The translations under genes were made by a program, and so were the position numbers. From NCBI GenBank assembly GCA_021442155.1, contig CM038229.1, forward strand, positions 71,258,443 to 71,322,442: 64,000 nt of DNA, read 5' to 3'. A model generated the notes under the pieces. The model had not been told where the DNA came from, did no database searches, and saw only the letters and a program-made list of their open reading frames with translations. Position 1 is the stretch's first letter; each line of letters starts with the position of its first letter. Below, piece by piece: positions 1 through 13,600 of this stretch. This stretch comes from Cymbidium sinense. Its lineage: Eukaryota > Streptophyta > Magnoliopsida > Asparagales > Orchidaceae.

Positions 1-125
1 ATCAGCAATGGGGAGCTTGGGGAACTTGGAAATGGCTTTGGAATGCTCACTTTGGTGTGTTAGGGTTCTCACTAAGGTTTAATGCTTGGTTTGAAACAAA
101 TTTGAGGGGGGTATACCCATTATTG
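1..125 (-). mobile_element. LTR-c, left fragment (outer LTR split by element A)
   Basis: The segment resembles the part of the long LTRs seen at 5560-5670 and 53300-53420, ending in the conserved G-run palindrome (GAGGGGGGTATACCC at about 104-118). The matching right part of the same LTR appears to resume at 55663 with CCCCCTCATTCCC. Rejoining the two flanks recreates the palindrome seen in other copies, so the block 126-55662 probably inserted here. No exact target-site duplication remains. Confidence 0.6.
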
Positions 126-2931
126 TGTTTATTTTTTTGGTTCAAGTGTATGTGTGTGTATGGGGGGGGGACACTACGCAGATCTAAATATGTACTTATT
201 GAGGTGATTGAGTACGACATAGAAATCACTACCCTACGATGGGCCTAATCACCTAATAAGGACTCATAAGGTATGATGGATCTTCGAATATACTAGAGAT
301 TTTTCTCCTACTTTATATGGATGAATAAAGTAGAGTTTATTTAAACCGAGTTCTAAAGTTTTCTATGGAGGCAAACCCCCATAGTTAATTACATCATAAG
401 TAAGGTGAATTCTTTAGGAATACTCTTAATTAAAGTAGGCAATTGTTATCTCCAAAGAATTCAAAGATAGGACTATCAATAAATTAATTATATTTGGAAG
501 ATCAAATGGGATAGATCGAAAGAAAAGACTTATTATCAAGATCAAAAGGAGATGAGTGGAGGATGCTTATGATACTAGAAAATCTAGTGAGCATCCCAAA
601 CTATCCTATGGTTGGGTTTTATATGTTTGAAATTGAAGAGATTTATATATTTGAGTTAAAGTTTTATTAGAAATCTAGGACTTATAATTTCATAATATAA
701 GATTGTAGAAATACCTAAGAGATGAGAATTTATGCTTATAGCTTCGATTGGAAATAACAATATTAGATCCTAAATCTAGGGAGCTCTGATGAGGGCCAAA
801 GCACGACCTGAATCTAAGGCGAAAGTAGGTATATTATTTACCTCCACAAGAAAGGATAAACACCCCGACTACTGAACTTATAATTGCCTGGAGTGGCAGC
901 CAGCTAACTCCTCCTACGTTTAAAATCATGTGGCCAAGTCATATGATTTTGCAAGATGACTAAGCTGTTATTATTTAGAAAAAAAAAACTAAAGTTCTTA
1001 AACCCACCTCCTAAGAGAATAGAGCATGAGTTGTATGAATAATGACTTAGTCTAATGCAAATCTTATCAAATTTTATTTAATTTTGGACTCTTTATTTTA
1101 TCACAAACTATAGGATTTTGTATGTCTAAATGCATGGTGAAGTTGATTATGGGCCAAATCAAAAGGGAAAGAGGTGTTTTTTCATCATAGGCTCTGAAAG
1201 GTTAAGCCTTTTTACTATCTAGCAAAGATGAAAACCCTCTCTTAGTAAGAGTGAAACAAAATGACATGCATGATATTAAGCATTCAACATCTAGCTAAGA
1301 GGTTGCAAAATATTTTATTATCTTGATTTAATGCCTAGGCTTTATGTGAGGTTATGAGTTATTTTAGAAAATTTAGTTATAAGTTGTAGTTGGGGTAGAA
1401 AATTTATTTTATCCTAAGAGCCTAATCGCATCTAGGCCGCACATTAAATCAACAATCATAAACAAACTATAAAGAGATATATTTTTTTTATGCACAAGCT
1501 AAACAAAACATCAAACAATGTTATAAAGCTAACATAAAAGAATATGAAGTCGGTGCAATCAGGAACCACCGTACAACCCGAAAAAGAAATGGGTAGAAGA
1601 GCTTTGTCATTATACAACCTGGTAATGTAAAAGAATAATTACAAATTATAAAATGATAAGTGTTATGGGGGACCTTCAAGTCTTCATGCTCCTGCCATCT
1701 CTTCATTTGATTTGCTGCATTTGATTTGGTAGGCTTCTAGGAATCATATGATACCCCAGGATCAAACCTTCTGGCTAATGTTCATCCTTAACCCCCATAA
1801 TACTTAACCAAATTCCTAATGCACAATTACATTAAATGAATGGAAAAGTAAATCTAACTACACCTACAAAATAAGTGTTAGCTAAATGCACCATATAACT
1901 CAAATAGTTAATGAATAATTTGGACTTAGCACTCTACATATGGGTAGCCAAGTCTACCTATCCTAATGTAGATTATGCTTAGGGGTTAAGCAACTTGTAC
2001 AACAAAATATTTATATTTATTTTAAGCACACCTTAAGCATAATCTCCTACAAAAAAATATAATTAGGCTAACCACTGCCTAACATCTAGTCTACGCACGT
2101 ACACTCTAACATCCAGTCTACAACATTACATCACAAAATAAAATATATATCAAATCATGCACCGCCCTAACATAAAGCTAGAAGTAATGACTTAATCTAA
2201 TGCATGTATTAAGGCTTGTATGGTATGTCCTAACTAGGCTTTAAAGTTAAGATCTTCTAAGTATGAAAGACATTTAATTATTAAGGGTGATTTCACTTTA
2301 AATGGTTTAATTAATTTGTAAATTTTATGTAATATTTTCCTTTGTTTTATTTGACCTACACAGAACAACTAAGTGTTATGAAGAGAAAGAAAGAGAGGAC
2401 CACTCTCTTTTATTCATACCTTAAGTCACATTTAAAGCAAATTAATTTATCAATTCCCTTTGGTGTGAATGACTTATTATATATTTTAATTAATCCTAAG
2501 TTTAGGTTTACTTTAAATAAACTCATTCAATAAGAAAGGCATCTTAAGGTTAGTTGGGATGAATTGCTATCACATAACACATGTTTATTCATTTCTTTAT
2601 ATCATGTATATCATACATATGATTAAATCCTAAGCATATCTATACATGTAATTTATATCTTAGCACACTTAAATGATGAATGCGAGTAAATATATTTAAA
2701 ATTGACATTTTATTTGGTTGAATAATTTTGTCATATTAATTTAAAATTTAATCTAAATTTTTATGCAAAAGCATAAGGAAAGAACCGTAAATTACATGAC
2801 CAATCAACTCAAGCAAATAAATAAAGTATGAACGCGTGTCTTTTTAATAAAAAGAGGGGTTTTCATTCTTTAGTTAAGTACAAATCCACATGTATAAAAA
2901 TTTTAAGTAAGTATGTCACCATTGTTCTACA

Positions 2932-3248
2932 CTAAGGGAATGAGGTAAGAACCTCCTTGGGGCTACTTAAAGCAGTGCGTCCCTGGAATGTCCAGACTAA
3001 TACACCATTATCCTTAGATACATGAGATGTATAAACAACTACAAGAATAGAAAGTCATACAAAAATTGTATTTTGATTTGATTGATTTATTTTGTTTAAA
3101 TGAATTAAAGCTCTATCTAGATTCTAATGCCCAAATGCATAAAAATGAAATCAAGTAGGTACATCGCCATTGTTTTGTACTAAGGGAATGAGGTAGGAAC
3201 CTCCTTGGGGCTACTTAAAGCCGCATGCACCTAGAATGTCGAGACTAA
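2932..3248 (-). other. Three-hairpin LTR module, two tandem copies
   Basis: Two copies of about 70 bp lie at 2932-3000 and 3178-3248. Each has a GAGGT/ACCTC hairpin, then GGCTACTTAAAGCC (a GGCT/AGCC hairpin), then an imperfect palindrome around CCCTGGAATG. The same module recurs at 9023-9082, 43680-43748, 46459-46525 and 46708-46772. Between subfamilies the stems change but mostly keep pairing. Its function is unknown. Confidence 0.6.
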
Positions 3249-4819
3249 TATACCACTAACATTCTTACTTATGCAAATCAACACTTGAATGTGAGGAAGA
3301 GACTTTATTTCATACACTAAATTTATATTCACTTGCATTTCCTATGTATATGTAACTAAAATTACAATACATATGTATATTCATTCATTAATAAACTTTT
3401 GAAAATATATCTGAGATTTAATAGTGATACTAGTCACACATATTTTTAATTTAAATCAACACATGCAATTTGACATAAAGGAAATTATTTTCATTTGATT
3501 ACTTTGAAAGAGATGAATGCATGAGTATAAGTGACATACAATATTTAACATAATTAGAAGGAAATAAAATAACACAAGCATGTGATTTCATTCAAATCAA
3601 TTAACTCCCAAGGACAATCAAACTAAATAAAATTATTTAAAATAAATCAAAGTTCTTTACTATCATTTCATTTTCATGTTTGATTTGATTTAAAGAAATA
3701 TGAAAGAGGTTTGCTAATCCTAATCCCATTCCCCATGTGTGAGTTAATTTAGTTTAATGAAGAATAATTAGGTTGATTTTATGTCTTAATTAGGTTAAGA
3801 TATAAATTAAGTCAATTAATTAACCCTTACCTACATCACCTTAAGTTAATTAACTAATTAATAATGAGCCAATATGACATGCAACCACATGAAAAGTAAA
3901 TTTGTAATGCTCCTAAGAAATGAAAGGGGCCTAATGCAAATAGCTCATGATTAATAGTCAATTAGGCTTAAGGGATTTCACTTAACTACTTTTATGGTTC
4001 TCTTATACATGTAAGCTAATCATAATTTCATTAAATTTCTTTAGGCTGTTAAACATGTAAAGGGCTACCCAAAGTTGATTAAAGGTGATTAGATGTGAAT
4101 GAATGGATTTTAAATTAAGTTTCATTTTAATCAAGTCATTAATTGATTAATTAAATCTTTTAATTTTATCTCTTAATTAGGATGATAAAATTAACTTAGG
4201 GAAAGGGATCAAGAGATGGGTCTCAATCTCAATCATTAAGTCATTCGAATGAACAAAGCTCTGAAATAGCTCACATCTTAATTAAGTTAATTAATCAAAA
4301 GGTTAATTAATGACTTAATCTTTAATTAATTGAAATGGATAAAGAGGCTTAATGAAATGGCCATAAGGAATAAAGCTAAACCATTTCTCTAAGACTCTTC
4401 ACTATTGATAGAGGGCCATAAATTTCTTATATGGATTAAGTTACTGTTCATCCACTAATTATCACTAATTAAATTAAGAGACTGATAAAGGCTTAATCAA
4501 TTATTTTTTTTAATTAAGTGACCAATTAAATCCCAGAAAAATAGAGGAGGCAGAGGTCATCCCCCTAAACATCAATAGAAAATTTGAGATCAATTGAGTG
4601 ATTAATCAAGGAATAATTAAGCTAATTAAAATTTTAATTAAACCTTAATTAAGCCAAAATCACTGTTCAAAATTAATTAATAATAATTTTTCTAAATTTT
4701 ACTCTAAAATATTTTTAAAATGAGCCCAAGTTTGTATTTTTTTTATTTTTCTAGGATTAGTTATGATTTTTAGAAGTTTCAAGCTTAAAAATATATTATT
4801 TAAGCTTAATTAAAGCCTT

Positions 4820-4910
4820 AATCCCATCGGGCCACATGGCGGCTCACACGGTGAGCTTTCTGCATGGCACGACAGGATTGACAATTTAAGTTGTCACATC
4901 TACCACTGAC
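4820..4910. promoter_or_regulatory. Promoter-like core in LTR-a (diverged)
   Basis: A GC-richer patch precedes AATTTAAGTTGTCACATC. It aligns with the stronger copies at 21250-21310, 45390-45460 and 52590-52680, where a G-box-like CACGTG or CCACATGG lies near TATTTAAG. The spacing reads as a plus-strand promoter, antisense to gag-pol, though the AT core could serve either strand. This copy is weakened. Confidence 0.35.
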
Positions 4911-5651
4911 TCGGATTGCGGTAGGCGCACTAACTCTGTGAACCATCCGATCTAAGATCAGACGGACACGATTCGATCCGCAATTTAGGAAAGGAATCAT
5001 GGGATATAATGCGAGATTAGATCATGGCCGTCTATTTCAATAACGTGGAATGGACGGTCCGTAATCCATCCCATTCACGAGGGATAAAAGACGAATACTG
5101 CCCTTCTTTCCCCATTTGATCCGAGCTCACCCGAGCTCGGATTGCCTCCAATTTGATCCCACACCTTTGGGGAGGGGAGGCGCACACATCCAACGGCTAA
5201 AAATGAATGACATTTGAATTTACTTCACATAAGACCAAACAATTTTTCATACAAGGCTCGATTTTATAAAATTATCTCACTAGAGCTAATGTCTGGCAGT
5301 GGGATCGATAGAGGTAGCTTCGACTAGTTGAGGTAGTGTAGAGCTCTCGGTTGACTAATCCATGTGCGTAAAGGCTTCTACTCCATTTGAACTCCAGTCT
5401 CCGGTGGTTGGGAAGGCTCGGGGATGGTTCAATTGGCTTCAACGAAATATGAGGATGGTGTGGGTTCAAGGAATTGATGTTTGATTGAGTAGAGGAGGAA
5501 TATTGCTCGGATGGAGGTTGTCTTATTTCGGTTTTGCTCAGGGAGGAGGAATGCTGATCAAGGAAGCTCCGAGAATGCTCTTGGGAAGTCTCTCGGATTT
5601 CAAAAATGCCTTAGAGACAAACACAAAGCAATTGGTGATGAATCCCGCTCA

Positions 5652-5676
5652 AATTGAGGGGGTATACGCCTCAATT
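5652..5676. other. Conserved G/C palindrome in LTR-a
   Basis: The two arms AATTGAGG and CCTCAATT flank GGGTATACG, a near-perfect inverted repeat. Homologous positions carry palindromes with different arms at 22091-22113 and 53410-53433, and a half-site remains at 98-118. Confidence 0.6.
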
Positions 5677-6337
5677 GGGCTTGATGGGTGGACGAGATGG
5701 ATTTAATTGAGCTTGATGGATGGACGAGATGGCGGGAATGCTCTTGGGAAGTCTCTCAGCTGATTCACCACCATCGAGTTGTCGGAGGGGTCACAGTCAG
5801 CTCCAAGTGGCATGCCAAGAGTGGAGGAAGTGGTGGCAGGAGTCTCAAGGTTTTATATGGGGAGATTATGTGGGATTGATCTTTGCTTTAGTCTGTTAGG
5901 TTCGACCATGAGAGGGCGGCTATTTTTGCTTCCCTTGGTCCATGAAAACTGCTAAGATGGCTCAGGGTGGGCTAAGGTGGCAAAGGATTTCCTCATTAGG
6001 AAGTTTGATGGTTGCTATGGAGATGAGAGAGTAGACTTTGCCTCTTAAGGCAAGAATCCAATACAAAGAGGGGTGTCCATTTGTTAATCCCTTTCGATTG
6101 GATCCCACTTAGATTTGGGCTAGCTTGGGGCTGACCTAGGGGTAATTTGGGTCAGGTTATGTCAGCCACCAAGGTTCCATAAAGTGGCTTTGGGTGATTT
6201 GGTTTCATATGATCAAAATAGGTTCAATTGGGTTAGGTTGAGTTGGGTTGACCAATTGGTTAAATTGGGTCAAACCAAGACTTGGGCTAAGTTCATATGA
6301 TGATATAGGATATTTTGGCTTAATTGGTTTTGATTAA

Positions 6338-6520
6338 TTTGACCTAGGTTTGAATTTGACTCATTTGAATTCAAATAGGTAAAATGGGCTAAGTTGACCA
6401 ATTTGACCAAATTAGGTTAGGTTAGGTGTTAAGTCAAGTTCAATTAGTTAATTAAAAATTATTATAGGCTTTGGTTTGGTTTAATTTGAATTTAATTTGG
6501 ATTTTAGCCAGTTTGACCCT
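6338..6520. repeat. 183-bp direct repeat, left copy
   Basis: This 183-bp stretch of LTR-a is repeated at 18739-18921 with only about eight differences by eye. The pair flanks the B1 insert exactly. The copies resemble each other more than either resembles the equivalent stretch near 54040-54220, so the repeat looks like a duplication made when B1 arrived, not the usual 5-bp target-site duplication. Confidence 0.65.
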
Positions 6521-7876
6521 ATACTAGAGATTCTTCTCCTACTTTACATGAAAAAGTAAAGCAGTGTTTATTTTAAACCGGGTTCGTTAAGTTCCCTATA
6601 GGGGTAAGCCTCCACAATTAATTACATCCTAAGGAGCAGAATTCCTTAGAAATACTCTCGATTGAGGTAAATGATTATTGTCTCCAAAGATTTTAAAATG
6701 GTTGAACTATCAATCGATTGGTTTATTTTTAGAAAGTCAAGTGAGATTGATCAAGAGGAGGGAGTTCTTATCAAAGTTAAATAAAAATAAGTAGGGGATG
6801 TTTAAGATACTAGGAAGCCTAGTAAGCATCCCAAACTACCTTATGGTTGGGCTTTATATTTTTGACATTGAATTAATTTACTTTGAGTTGAATTTTTATT
6901 AGAAATGTAGGGCTTACAATTCCATACTACAAGGTTATGAAAAATGCCTAAGAGATGATGATTTATGCTTAGGGCCCACAAAGGGGAGGAGCAACCTCTG
7001 AAACTAAATCTAGGGAGCTTTGGTGAGAGCCAAAATCATGACCTAAATATAACGCAAAAAATGGGTATTTGGTTTACCTCCATAAGAGAGGATAAAGCAC
7101 GACTTACGCCGATGTGGCCAACTAACTCCTCCTACGATTTTAAAATATTTAGGGAAGTCTTATGTTTATGCAAGATAGCATGACTATTATTTATTTAGAA
7201 TAAAACTAAGTCCATAAACACACTTTCTAAAAGACTAGATCATGTAGGACATACTTTAATGACTTAAATCTAATGCAAATTTTGTTACATTTTTTTTGGA
7301 CAATCAATTTGACGTAGGCTTTAGGATTTTGTATGTCTAATGCATGAGAAATTAGCTTATGGGCCAAAATCAGCAAGATAAGGAGGTGTGTTTTCATCAT
7401 GGCTCTCATAGGTCAAGCGAAGTTCTCTGGCAAAGGTGGAAGCCCTCCAAAATAAGAATGAACTATATCCTTTTATGCATGATGTTAGGAAAGAAAAGAT
7501 AACATCTAGCTAAGGGATTACTAATTCATTTATATTGATTTTTAGCCTAAGCTTTTAGGTGAGTTTATGAATTATTTATTTTTAATTTTGAGTTGATTAA
7601 TTTGGTAGAAGATTATTTTTTCCTAAGAGCTTAATCATCTTCCAGGCCATACGTGGAACAAGGAAGAATTAAGAAAATATGTCATTTCTAATGCACAAGC
7701 TAAACAAAACATCAAACATTTTATAAAGTTAACGTAAAAGAATAAAAGGCCATTTGTGGTTGGGCACCACTGCACAAACTTGAAAGAAAATTGGGTAGCC
7801 GAGCTCTACTCATATACAATCCGGATTATAAATAAAAAAATTTATAATCAAGTAAGGAAATTCATGTTATAAGGGT

Positions 7877-7955
7877 CTTCATTCTTCATTTGTTCTTTCT
7901 TCTTTCTTCTTTTCTTCTTCCTTTTCTTTCTTCTCTTCTTTCTTCTTTGGTTCCG
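7877..7955 (-). repeat. TTC/GAA pyrimidine-purine tract in LTR-b
   Basis: About 80 bp of TTCTTC/TTTCTT reads as a GAA-rich polypurine tract on the element's sense strand. The same tract is at 20667-20741 and, longer, at 42509-42608. The homologous place in LTR-a (about 1640-1700) lacks it, so it expanded in subfamily B. Confidence 0.8.
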
Positions 7956-9022
7956 TCTTTTGGATGGCTGGAATGTGGATGCTCCAAAGGCTTCACATGG
8001 TACATAAGATGAGATCTTATGACCAATTTTCATCCTAATTATAAAAATTACATGAAAAAGAAAAGTAAATCTAACTAATACCTGCAAAATAGAGATTAGT
8101 TAAATAAAATATATAAATTCCGCAGACTTAGCACTCACATGGTTAACCTTTATTGGATTATGCTTAGGGGTATAAGCACTTGCACGACAAAAGTAATTAT
8201 ATTTTTTTATTACAACGCCTCTTAAGCACAATCCCTACAAAAAATAATAATTAGACTAAATCATCCTACCATTCAATCTACGCACATTCACCCTAACCTC
8301 CAGACTAAAATAAAATATCACAAAATAAAAGCCAACATCAAACTTTGCAACGCCCTAACCTAAAGCTAGAAATGGTGACTTAGTCTAATGTGTGTGCTTT
8401 AAAAAGTTTGTGTGATATGCTTAGCTATGGTTTTAAGGTTTAGATTTTCTAAATATGAAGATGTTCAACTTTGATGGGTTGTTTCATTTAAGTGTTTAAT
8501 TGATTTGGGTTGATTTTATTTGATGATTTGTTTAGGTTTGAATGAACCTACAATTAATTACTAAGTTATAAAGAGAGGAAAAAGAGAAGAAAACTTCTCT
8601 TTCCTTCCCTACCTTAAGTAATTTTTAAAGTAGATTCATGTTTGATTTTGTTTAATGAATGTTTTATTATGTGTTTTAATTAGTCATAAGTTTAGAATTT
8701 CCCTAAACAAACTTATTCAAAGAGAAAGAAATTTTAAGATTAAGTAAAATGAATTAATATTACAAAATACACAATACTTTATTTCTTTCCCAACATGTAT
8801 ATCATGCATATGGATGAATCCTAAGCATATCTATACATACAAATGCGGATGTTTAGCACACTTTCATGATGAATGCTAAGTGATATAATGTAAGAAAATT
8901 TAGATGCTTTATGATACATGATTTTTATTAAGTAGAAAAAGGTTATTCTTTTATTCATTTTTCATAGGCACATTTGTATGTATGAAAGGCATAAGTGCGT
9001 ACGGCTCCATTGTTAGCACCAG

Positions 9023-9082
9023 GAGTGTAAGGTACAAGACCTACTTAGGGCTACTTAAAGCCTCGCAACCTCGAGGTTGTCT
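9023..9082 (-). other. Three-hairpin module, LTR-b copy
   Basis: This holds GTAAGGT/ACCTAC arms, then GGCTACTTAAAGCC, then the perfect 14-bp palindrome CAACCTCGAGGTTG. The palindrome sequence differs from that of the other LTR-b copy (43726-43740), yet both are self-complementary. Confidence 0.6.
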
Positions 9083-10626
9083 ATACTACTATGCCACTTT
9101 CCTGAAATACATATGCATGTACAAAAGAAATAAATGGAAAAAAAGATGCAAAACTTTATATTTAATTGATTTTTGGTTTGGTTGTTTAATTTATATGTGT
9201 GATGTGAAATTCCTTCTTAAGTCATGACATAAGAGTGTATAGGGATGGATTTAAGCAAGTGTTGTGTCCCTTTCAAATGGACTATACACTTTGTAAATCC
9301 TATACAATTCTATGTTAAAAAAGAGAGGGAGAAGGAAAGCCGCATAATACATATCTTTATATTTCTCACATGCAAGCTCATAAATAATTATAAGTAGCAT
9401 ACCTTTCAGTTTTAATGTTTGACTTATAAATTTTGAAAATAATTTTGAATTTAATAGTGATAATAATCATTCATATTTTTTACTTTAGCCAAAATATGCA
9501 ATTTGACATAAAAAATATTGATTTTTAAAAGAAATGAATGCATGATTTTTATATGACATACCATTTAGCATACTAGGAAAGAAATAAAGTGATGAAAGCA
9601 ATGTAAATTCATTCACCCTAATTAATTCCTAAAGATAATCCTATGGAATAGAATTATTTAAAGCAAATAAAATTTAGTTTTAAAGAAATTTTGTTTGATT
9701 TTCAGTTTCATTTCAATTTGAGAATTGTGAAGAGGGTTTACTAGTCCTAACCCATTCCCACATATGTATATTATTTTTGTTTAATTTTTAGGTGATTAGA
9801 TGATTTTTTATATTTTTATTAGGTTAAGGTGTACATTAAGTGTATTAATTACCCCATTACCTATACCACCTTAGCATATTTAACCAAATAATTATGAGCC
9901 AATGATATGACATAAAATCACATAAAGAATTTAAATCAACAATGCATCTAAAAGGACCTGATTAATAACATACTGTGAGTTTGATTTTGATTTCCTTAAG
10001 TTACTTAGGTTATTGAACACCTAAGCACCCACCCAAAGTGAATTAGTTAAGTTCTAGAATGTTTTGATTTTAAAACCAAGTTAATTAAGCAAGTGATTAG
10101 GGGATTAACCCTTAATTAAGTTTAAATCAAGGAAGAAAAGGAGTTTAGGGAATAGCTTAGGGAAAATTCCCCAAATACATTCCATAAACCTCTTCTCTAA
10201 TTAAGCAAGACTTAATTAATTTAGTAATGGGATTAAACCATTATTCATGTGCTTAATTACCCTTAATTACATTAAGGGAGTGATTAAGGATTCAACACAT
10301 AATTTCTCTAATTAACTCATCAATAAATCCCAAGAAAATTATGGGAGGCAGAGGTTATCCCACTAAATATACTAGAGAAATTTGAAATAAATTAATGAAA
10401 TAATCAGGGAGTAATTAGGTTTATTAAAATTTAATTAACACTATAATTGAGGTAAATACACTATTTAAAATCCAGTAAAATTAATTTAGAATATTCTCTT
10501 CTGAATTATCTTTCCAATGCTTTTTTACCTTACATTTTTAAGATTTTTCTAAAATTAGTTATGCAATTATGAAGATTCATTAATTAAGAAGAATTAAATA
10601 AATCCCTAATTAAAATAGCTAATCCC

Positions 10627-13600
10627 GAGGTGTGGATTTTCTTCTATCCCAAGGTTAATTTATTTAAGCTTGTCAATTGTTGAATGGATCTCCTCTTCAA
10701 ATTTTGGCAGTGCATCTTTGATTTGGAGATCATCTGGATCATCTGAGATTTCTAAATGCACATCCTCATAAGAGTTGGTTTGGTGTGAAAAGAACCTATC
10801 AGACTCTAGATGATTAGTGACCACTAAGCAGTAATCGTCGACATCGATTGGACCCGCTGTACCAAATCCTAGTCCTTATCTTGATTGTGCCTCCCTTCAT
10901 GTGTTGTTCCATAGCTTTTCAAAGTATTCTAACTTATGCTTAGACATTATATAAAAAATCAAACCCTTCTTTGCAAGATTAAGGACACAAAGCAAATACC
11001 AATCAAAAGGCAATTCCATTAATTCTTTATATGAATTCTCCTCAAGTTCTACATCAAATTCAGGACTTGAGGAGGTTGATCCCAAAAAGAATCTCTTCGG
11101 CTTCATATCTTTGGAAGACTAAGGGGCTTCCTTAACTACTAAACCTTCAACTTTTTGAGATGAAAGTGAGGTTAGAGCTAAGGTTCCTAACTGTTGCTTG
11201 ATAGTTTCACATGCATTTGATTCGAATACTTTATTAGGTCTAGAGGCTTGGTCTGCATCACTATCCGGCTTGAGTGTCACCTCCAATGAAACCGATTGAG
11301 TGGGGTTGGCTAGTATACTGATCACATTAGACTCATCCTCTGAGTTGGATTCCAAGTCTATGTGAATAGTAGGGGTACTCTTACAAACTAGAACATAACC
11401 CCGGTTGGCTAATGGCCAACTAGAGGGCCTTCCACCTCTGGAATTGCCTCTATTTCTGCCTCTTCCTCTGCCTGATGGAGGTTGAGTCATCCAACCCATA
11501 TGTCCGTATGATGGAATGGACTGTGGGTGGAATGTTATATGCGGCTCTATTTCTTCTTCAATTTTACTTTTTTATTCACTTGAATTTTCATGTTTCTTTT
11601 CTTTTTCTTTTGCTTTTTTCTTTTTCTTTATTTTTTATTTTTTGAATTTGAATTTTTTCCAAGTTCACAAGAAAGGGTATTTTGAGAAAGATAGTAGGTC
11701 ACATCCTCATATATCTTAATCTCTCTAACTGAAAATGACTTTTCATCTCCTTTGACATAATAATCAATCCCATCCTTCTTGAACTTGATGCATTGATGGA
11801 GAGAGGATGGAATCATCTTATTCTGATATTTCTAAAGCCTACCGAGCAAAGTGGTAAACGAAGTATTCGAATCAATGAAATAAAACTTGGCTTCAGTCTT
11901 CCAGTCACCTATCTCCAAAGGTAACACTATGGAACCTAAAGCCCTCTCTCTTTATTCATTGAATCCTCTCAACATCATCTGGTCTCCTCGGAGTGTGGGG
12001 ATGTTGATCCTCAAGTAGGCAAGGATCTTTAGACTCATAATGTTCACCGATTCACCTGGATCGATGAGAACTCTGGCAAATCTGAATTTGTCCATGTCCA
12101 CTGTAATATAGAGGGGATGGTTGTGCTCCGTGACTCCCAGAAGTAGGTCTTCATCTGTGAAGGTGATCCCCTGAGCTTCTCTGAAATAATGTGCCTCCTC
12201 AGCAATAGCGATAAGCTGAGCTAAGCATATTTCAGGATCAAGGAGAGCCTTGATTAATGATTCCCTCATCTCTTTGGATAAGATAAGGGTATTGTATATG
12301 CTTAGCTTAGATGATAACTTTTTTAGATGAGAGAGGACATTGTCGTCCACCTTGGGCTGATCCTCCATAAGCATATCCAAGGGTGGAGCATCCTGTGGAG
12401 GGGCTTCTTGATACTCTGAACCAATGACTTATTTCCTTCTATCTTGAGATACTGCCCTAAGAGGTAGAACCTTGCCACTATAGAGGTTGACTTCAGTGAT
12501 CTCTTATGGTAGAGTAATGGAAGATTCTACCTCCACATTAGGCTCACCTACAGTTTCTCCTATGGGACCCTCAGAATCGGATGATTCCAAGTCTATCTCA
12601 AGAGGTGAACCTATAGTATTCATAGTAGGAAAATCCAACTTGGAATAAGAAAGAGGAAGATCAGAATTATTATTATTGTTGTTTAGACTTGAAGAATTAT
12701 CATTAGGAATAGATTCAGACAACCCATCAGAAGTGACACAGATGTAATTCAAACTAGCTTCAATCTTCAATTTCTTAGATTTGATAAGAGGTACATACTA
12801 AAAATTGAGTAAAGAGAGGGGATGCCCTCATCCGTAATAAGATGTCTACTAGAAGAAAGCTAAGTGGAGGTAGTCCGATGTAGTAGCTGTAGAATTTGGA
12901 GATTGGACTCGATTGGTGGTTGCTACTACTATCCGGTGACATATCTTGTTGCTTTGTCTGAGCTTTCCCTAAGTTGGCTCTGGCAACTTGCAAACCTTCT
13001 TTGATGTTGGAAGTTTAAGCTGGCTCAGGCACCTGCAAGGAAAGTTTCTTGATTTTTGATATAATTTTCTTAGAGGTTTTGGATAAGGAGATATCCCAAC
13101 CTTCTTTGGTTTTGGAAGGATCACAAGTATCCCCAAGGATTATCCTAATAAAATTTGATGGTTATTTCACAAGGTATTCTTTCAGGATGACTATATCACT
13201 GGCCTTGAAATTATGTTCAAGCTAGTCCTTAAATGTGAAACAATCTTTTAAAATATGACTTAGCATATGGTGGTGGGGGAAAAAGTTAGGATCATTATTT
13301 TTGCCCACTTCCTCCGATTTCCTAGGTTCGGGTAGCTAAAAATCAGGCTTCTTTAAGAGATTCTTAAAGATCTTCCTGATTACCTCCCTCTTAAATAAAT
13401 AAGGCTTGTTAAGTTTATCCAAAAGAGTAGGTGGACCATAGCTACCTGGCGGTGGGTATGTGTACCGCTACTACTAATGCTGTGGATGAGGAGAAGGTGG
13501 TGTAGGCTGTGGAGGCTGTTGTGGAGGCTAGTAGGGCTGCCTCGATGGTGGTAAAGGAGGTGGAAACAATGGGTGTGGAGCATGAGGTCTCTCAAACTAC

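Larger units (their letters stand above)
126..6520 (-). repeat. Element A 3' LTR, part 1
   Basis: This begins TGTTTATTTTTTTGG and aligns with 40238-40888, 45470-47925 and 52330 to about 54218 in the 5' LTR. It holds no protein-coding gene; short open frames here are chance. Recognisable parts are a T-rich start, two copies of a three-hairpin module (2932-3248), a TTAATTAA-rich stretch (3800-4800), a GC-richer promoter-like stretch (4820-5200), a G/C palindrome (5652-5676) and a region built of TTGGGTCAA-like words (6100-6520). It stops abruptly at 6520 where the B1 insert begins; the missing right part continues at 18739. Confidence 0.8.
6521..10626 (-). repeat. LTR-b of insert B1, truncated at both ends
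   Basis: This aligns with 19287-21110 in the solo LTR and 41150-45390 in the third B copy. It lacks the first 250 bp or so and everything right of AGCTAATCCC. No gene is present. It carries a GAA/TTC tract (7877-7955), one copy of the three-hairpin module (9023-9082), and the TTAATTAA-rich region. It preserves about 2.2 kb (8255-10490) that the solo LTR has lost. Confidence 0.75.

Noticed and set aside
5485..5879. Short plus-strand open frames in the GC-richer part of LTR-a
   Set aside because: They are not preserved in the homologous stretch at 53290-53620, so they are chance frames.
7848..8087. A lysine/arginine-rich reading frame (KRRKKRKKK)
   Set aside because: It is simply the translation of the GAA tract; the same frame appears at 20629-20841 for the same reason.
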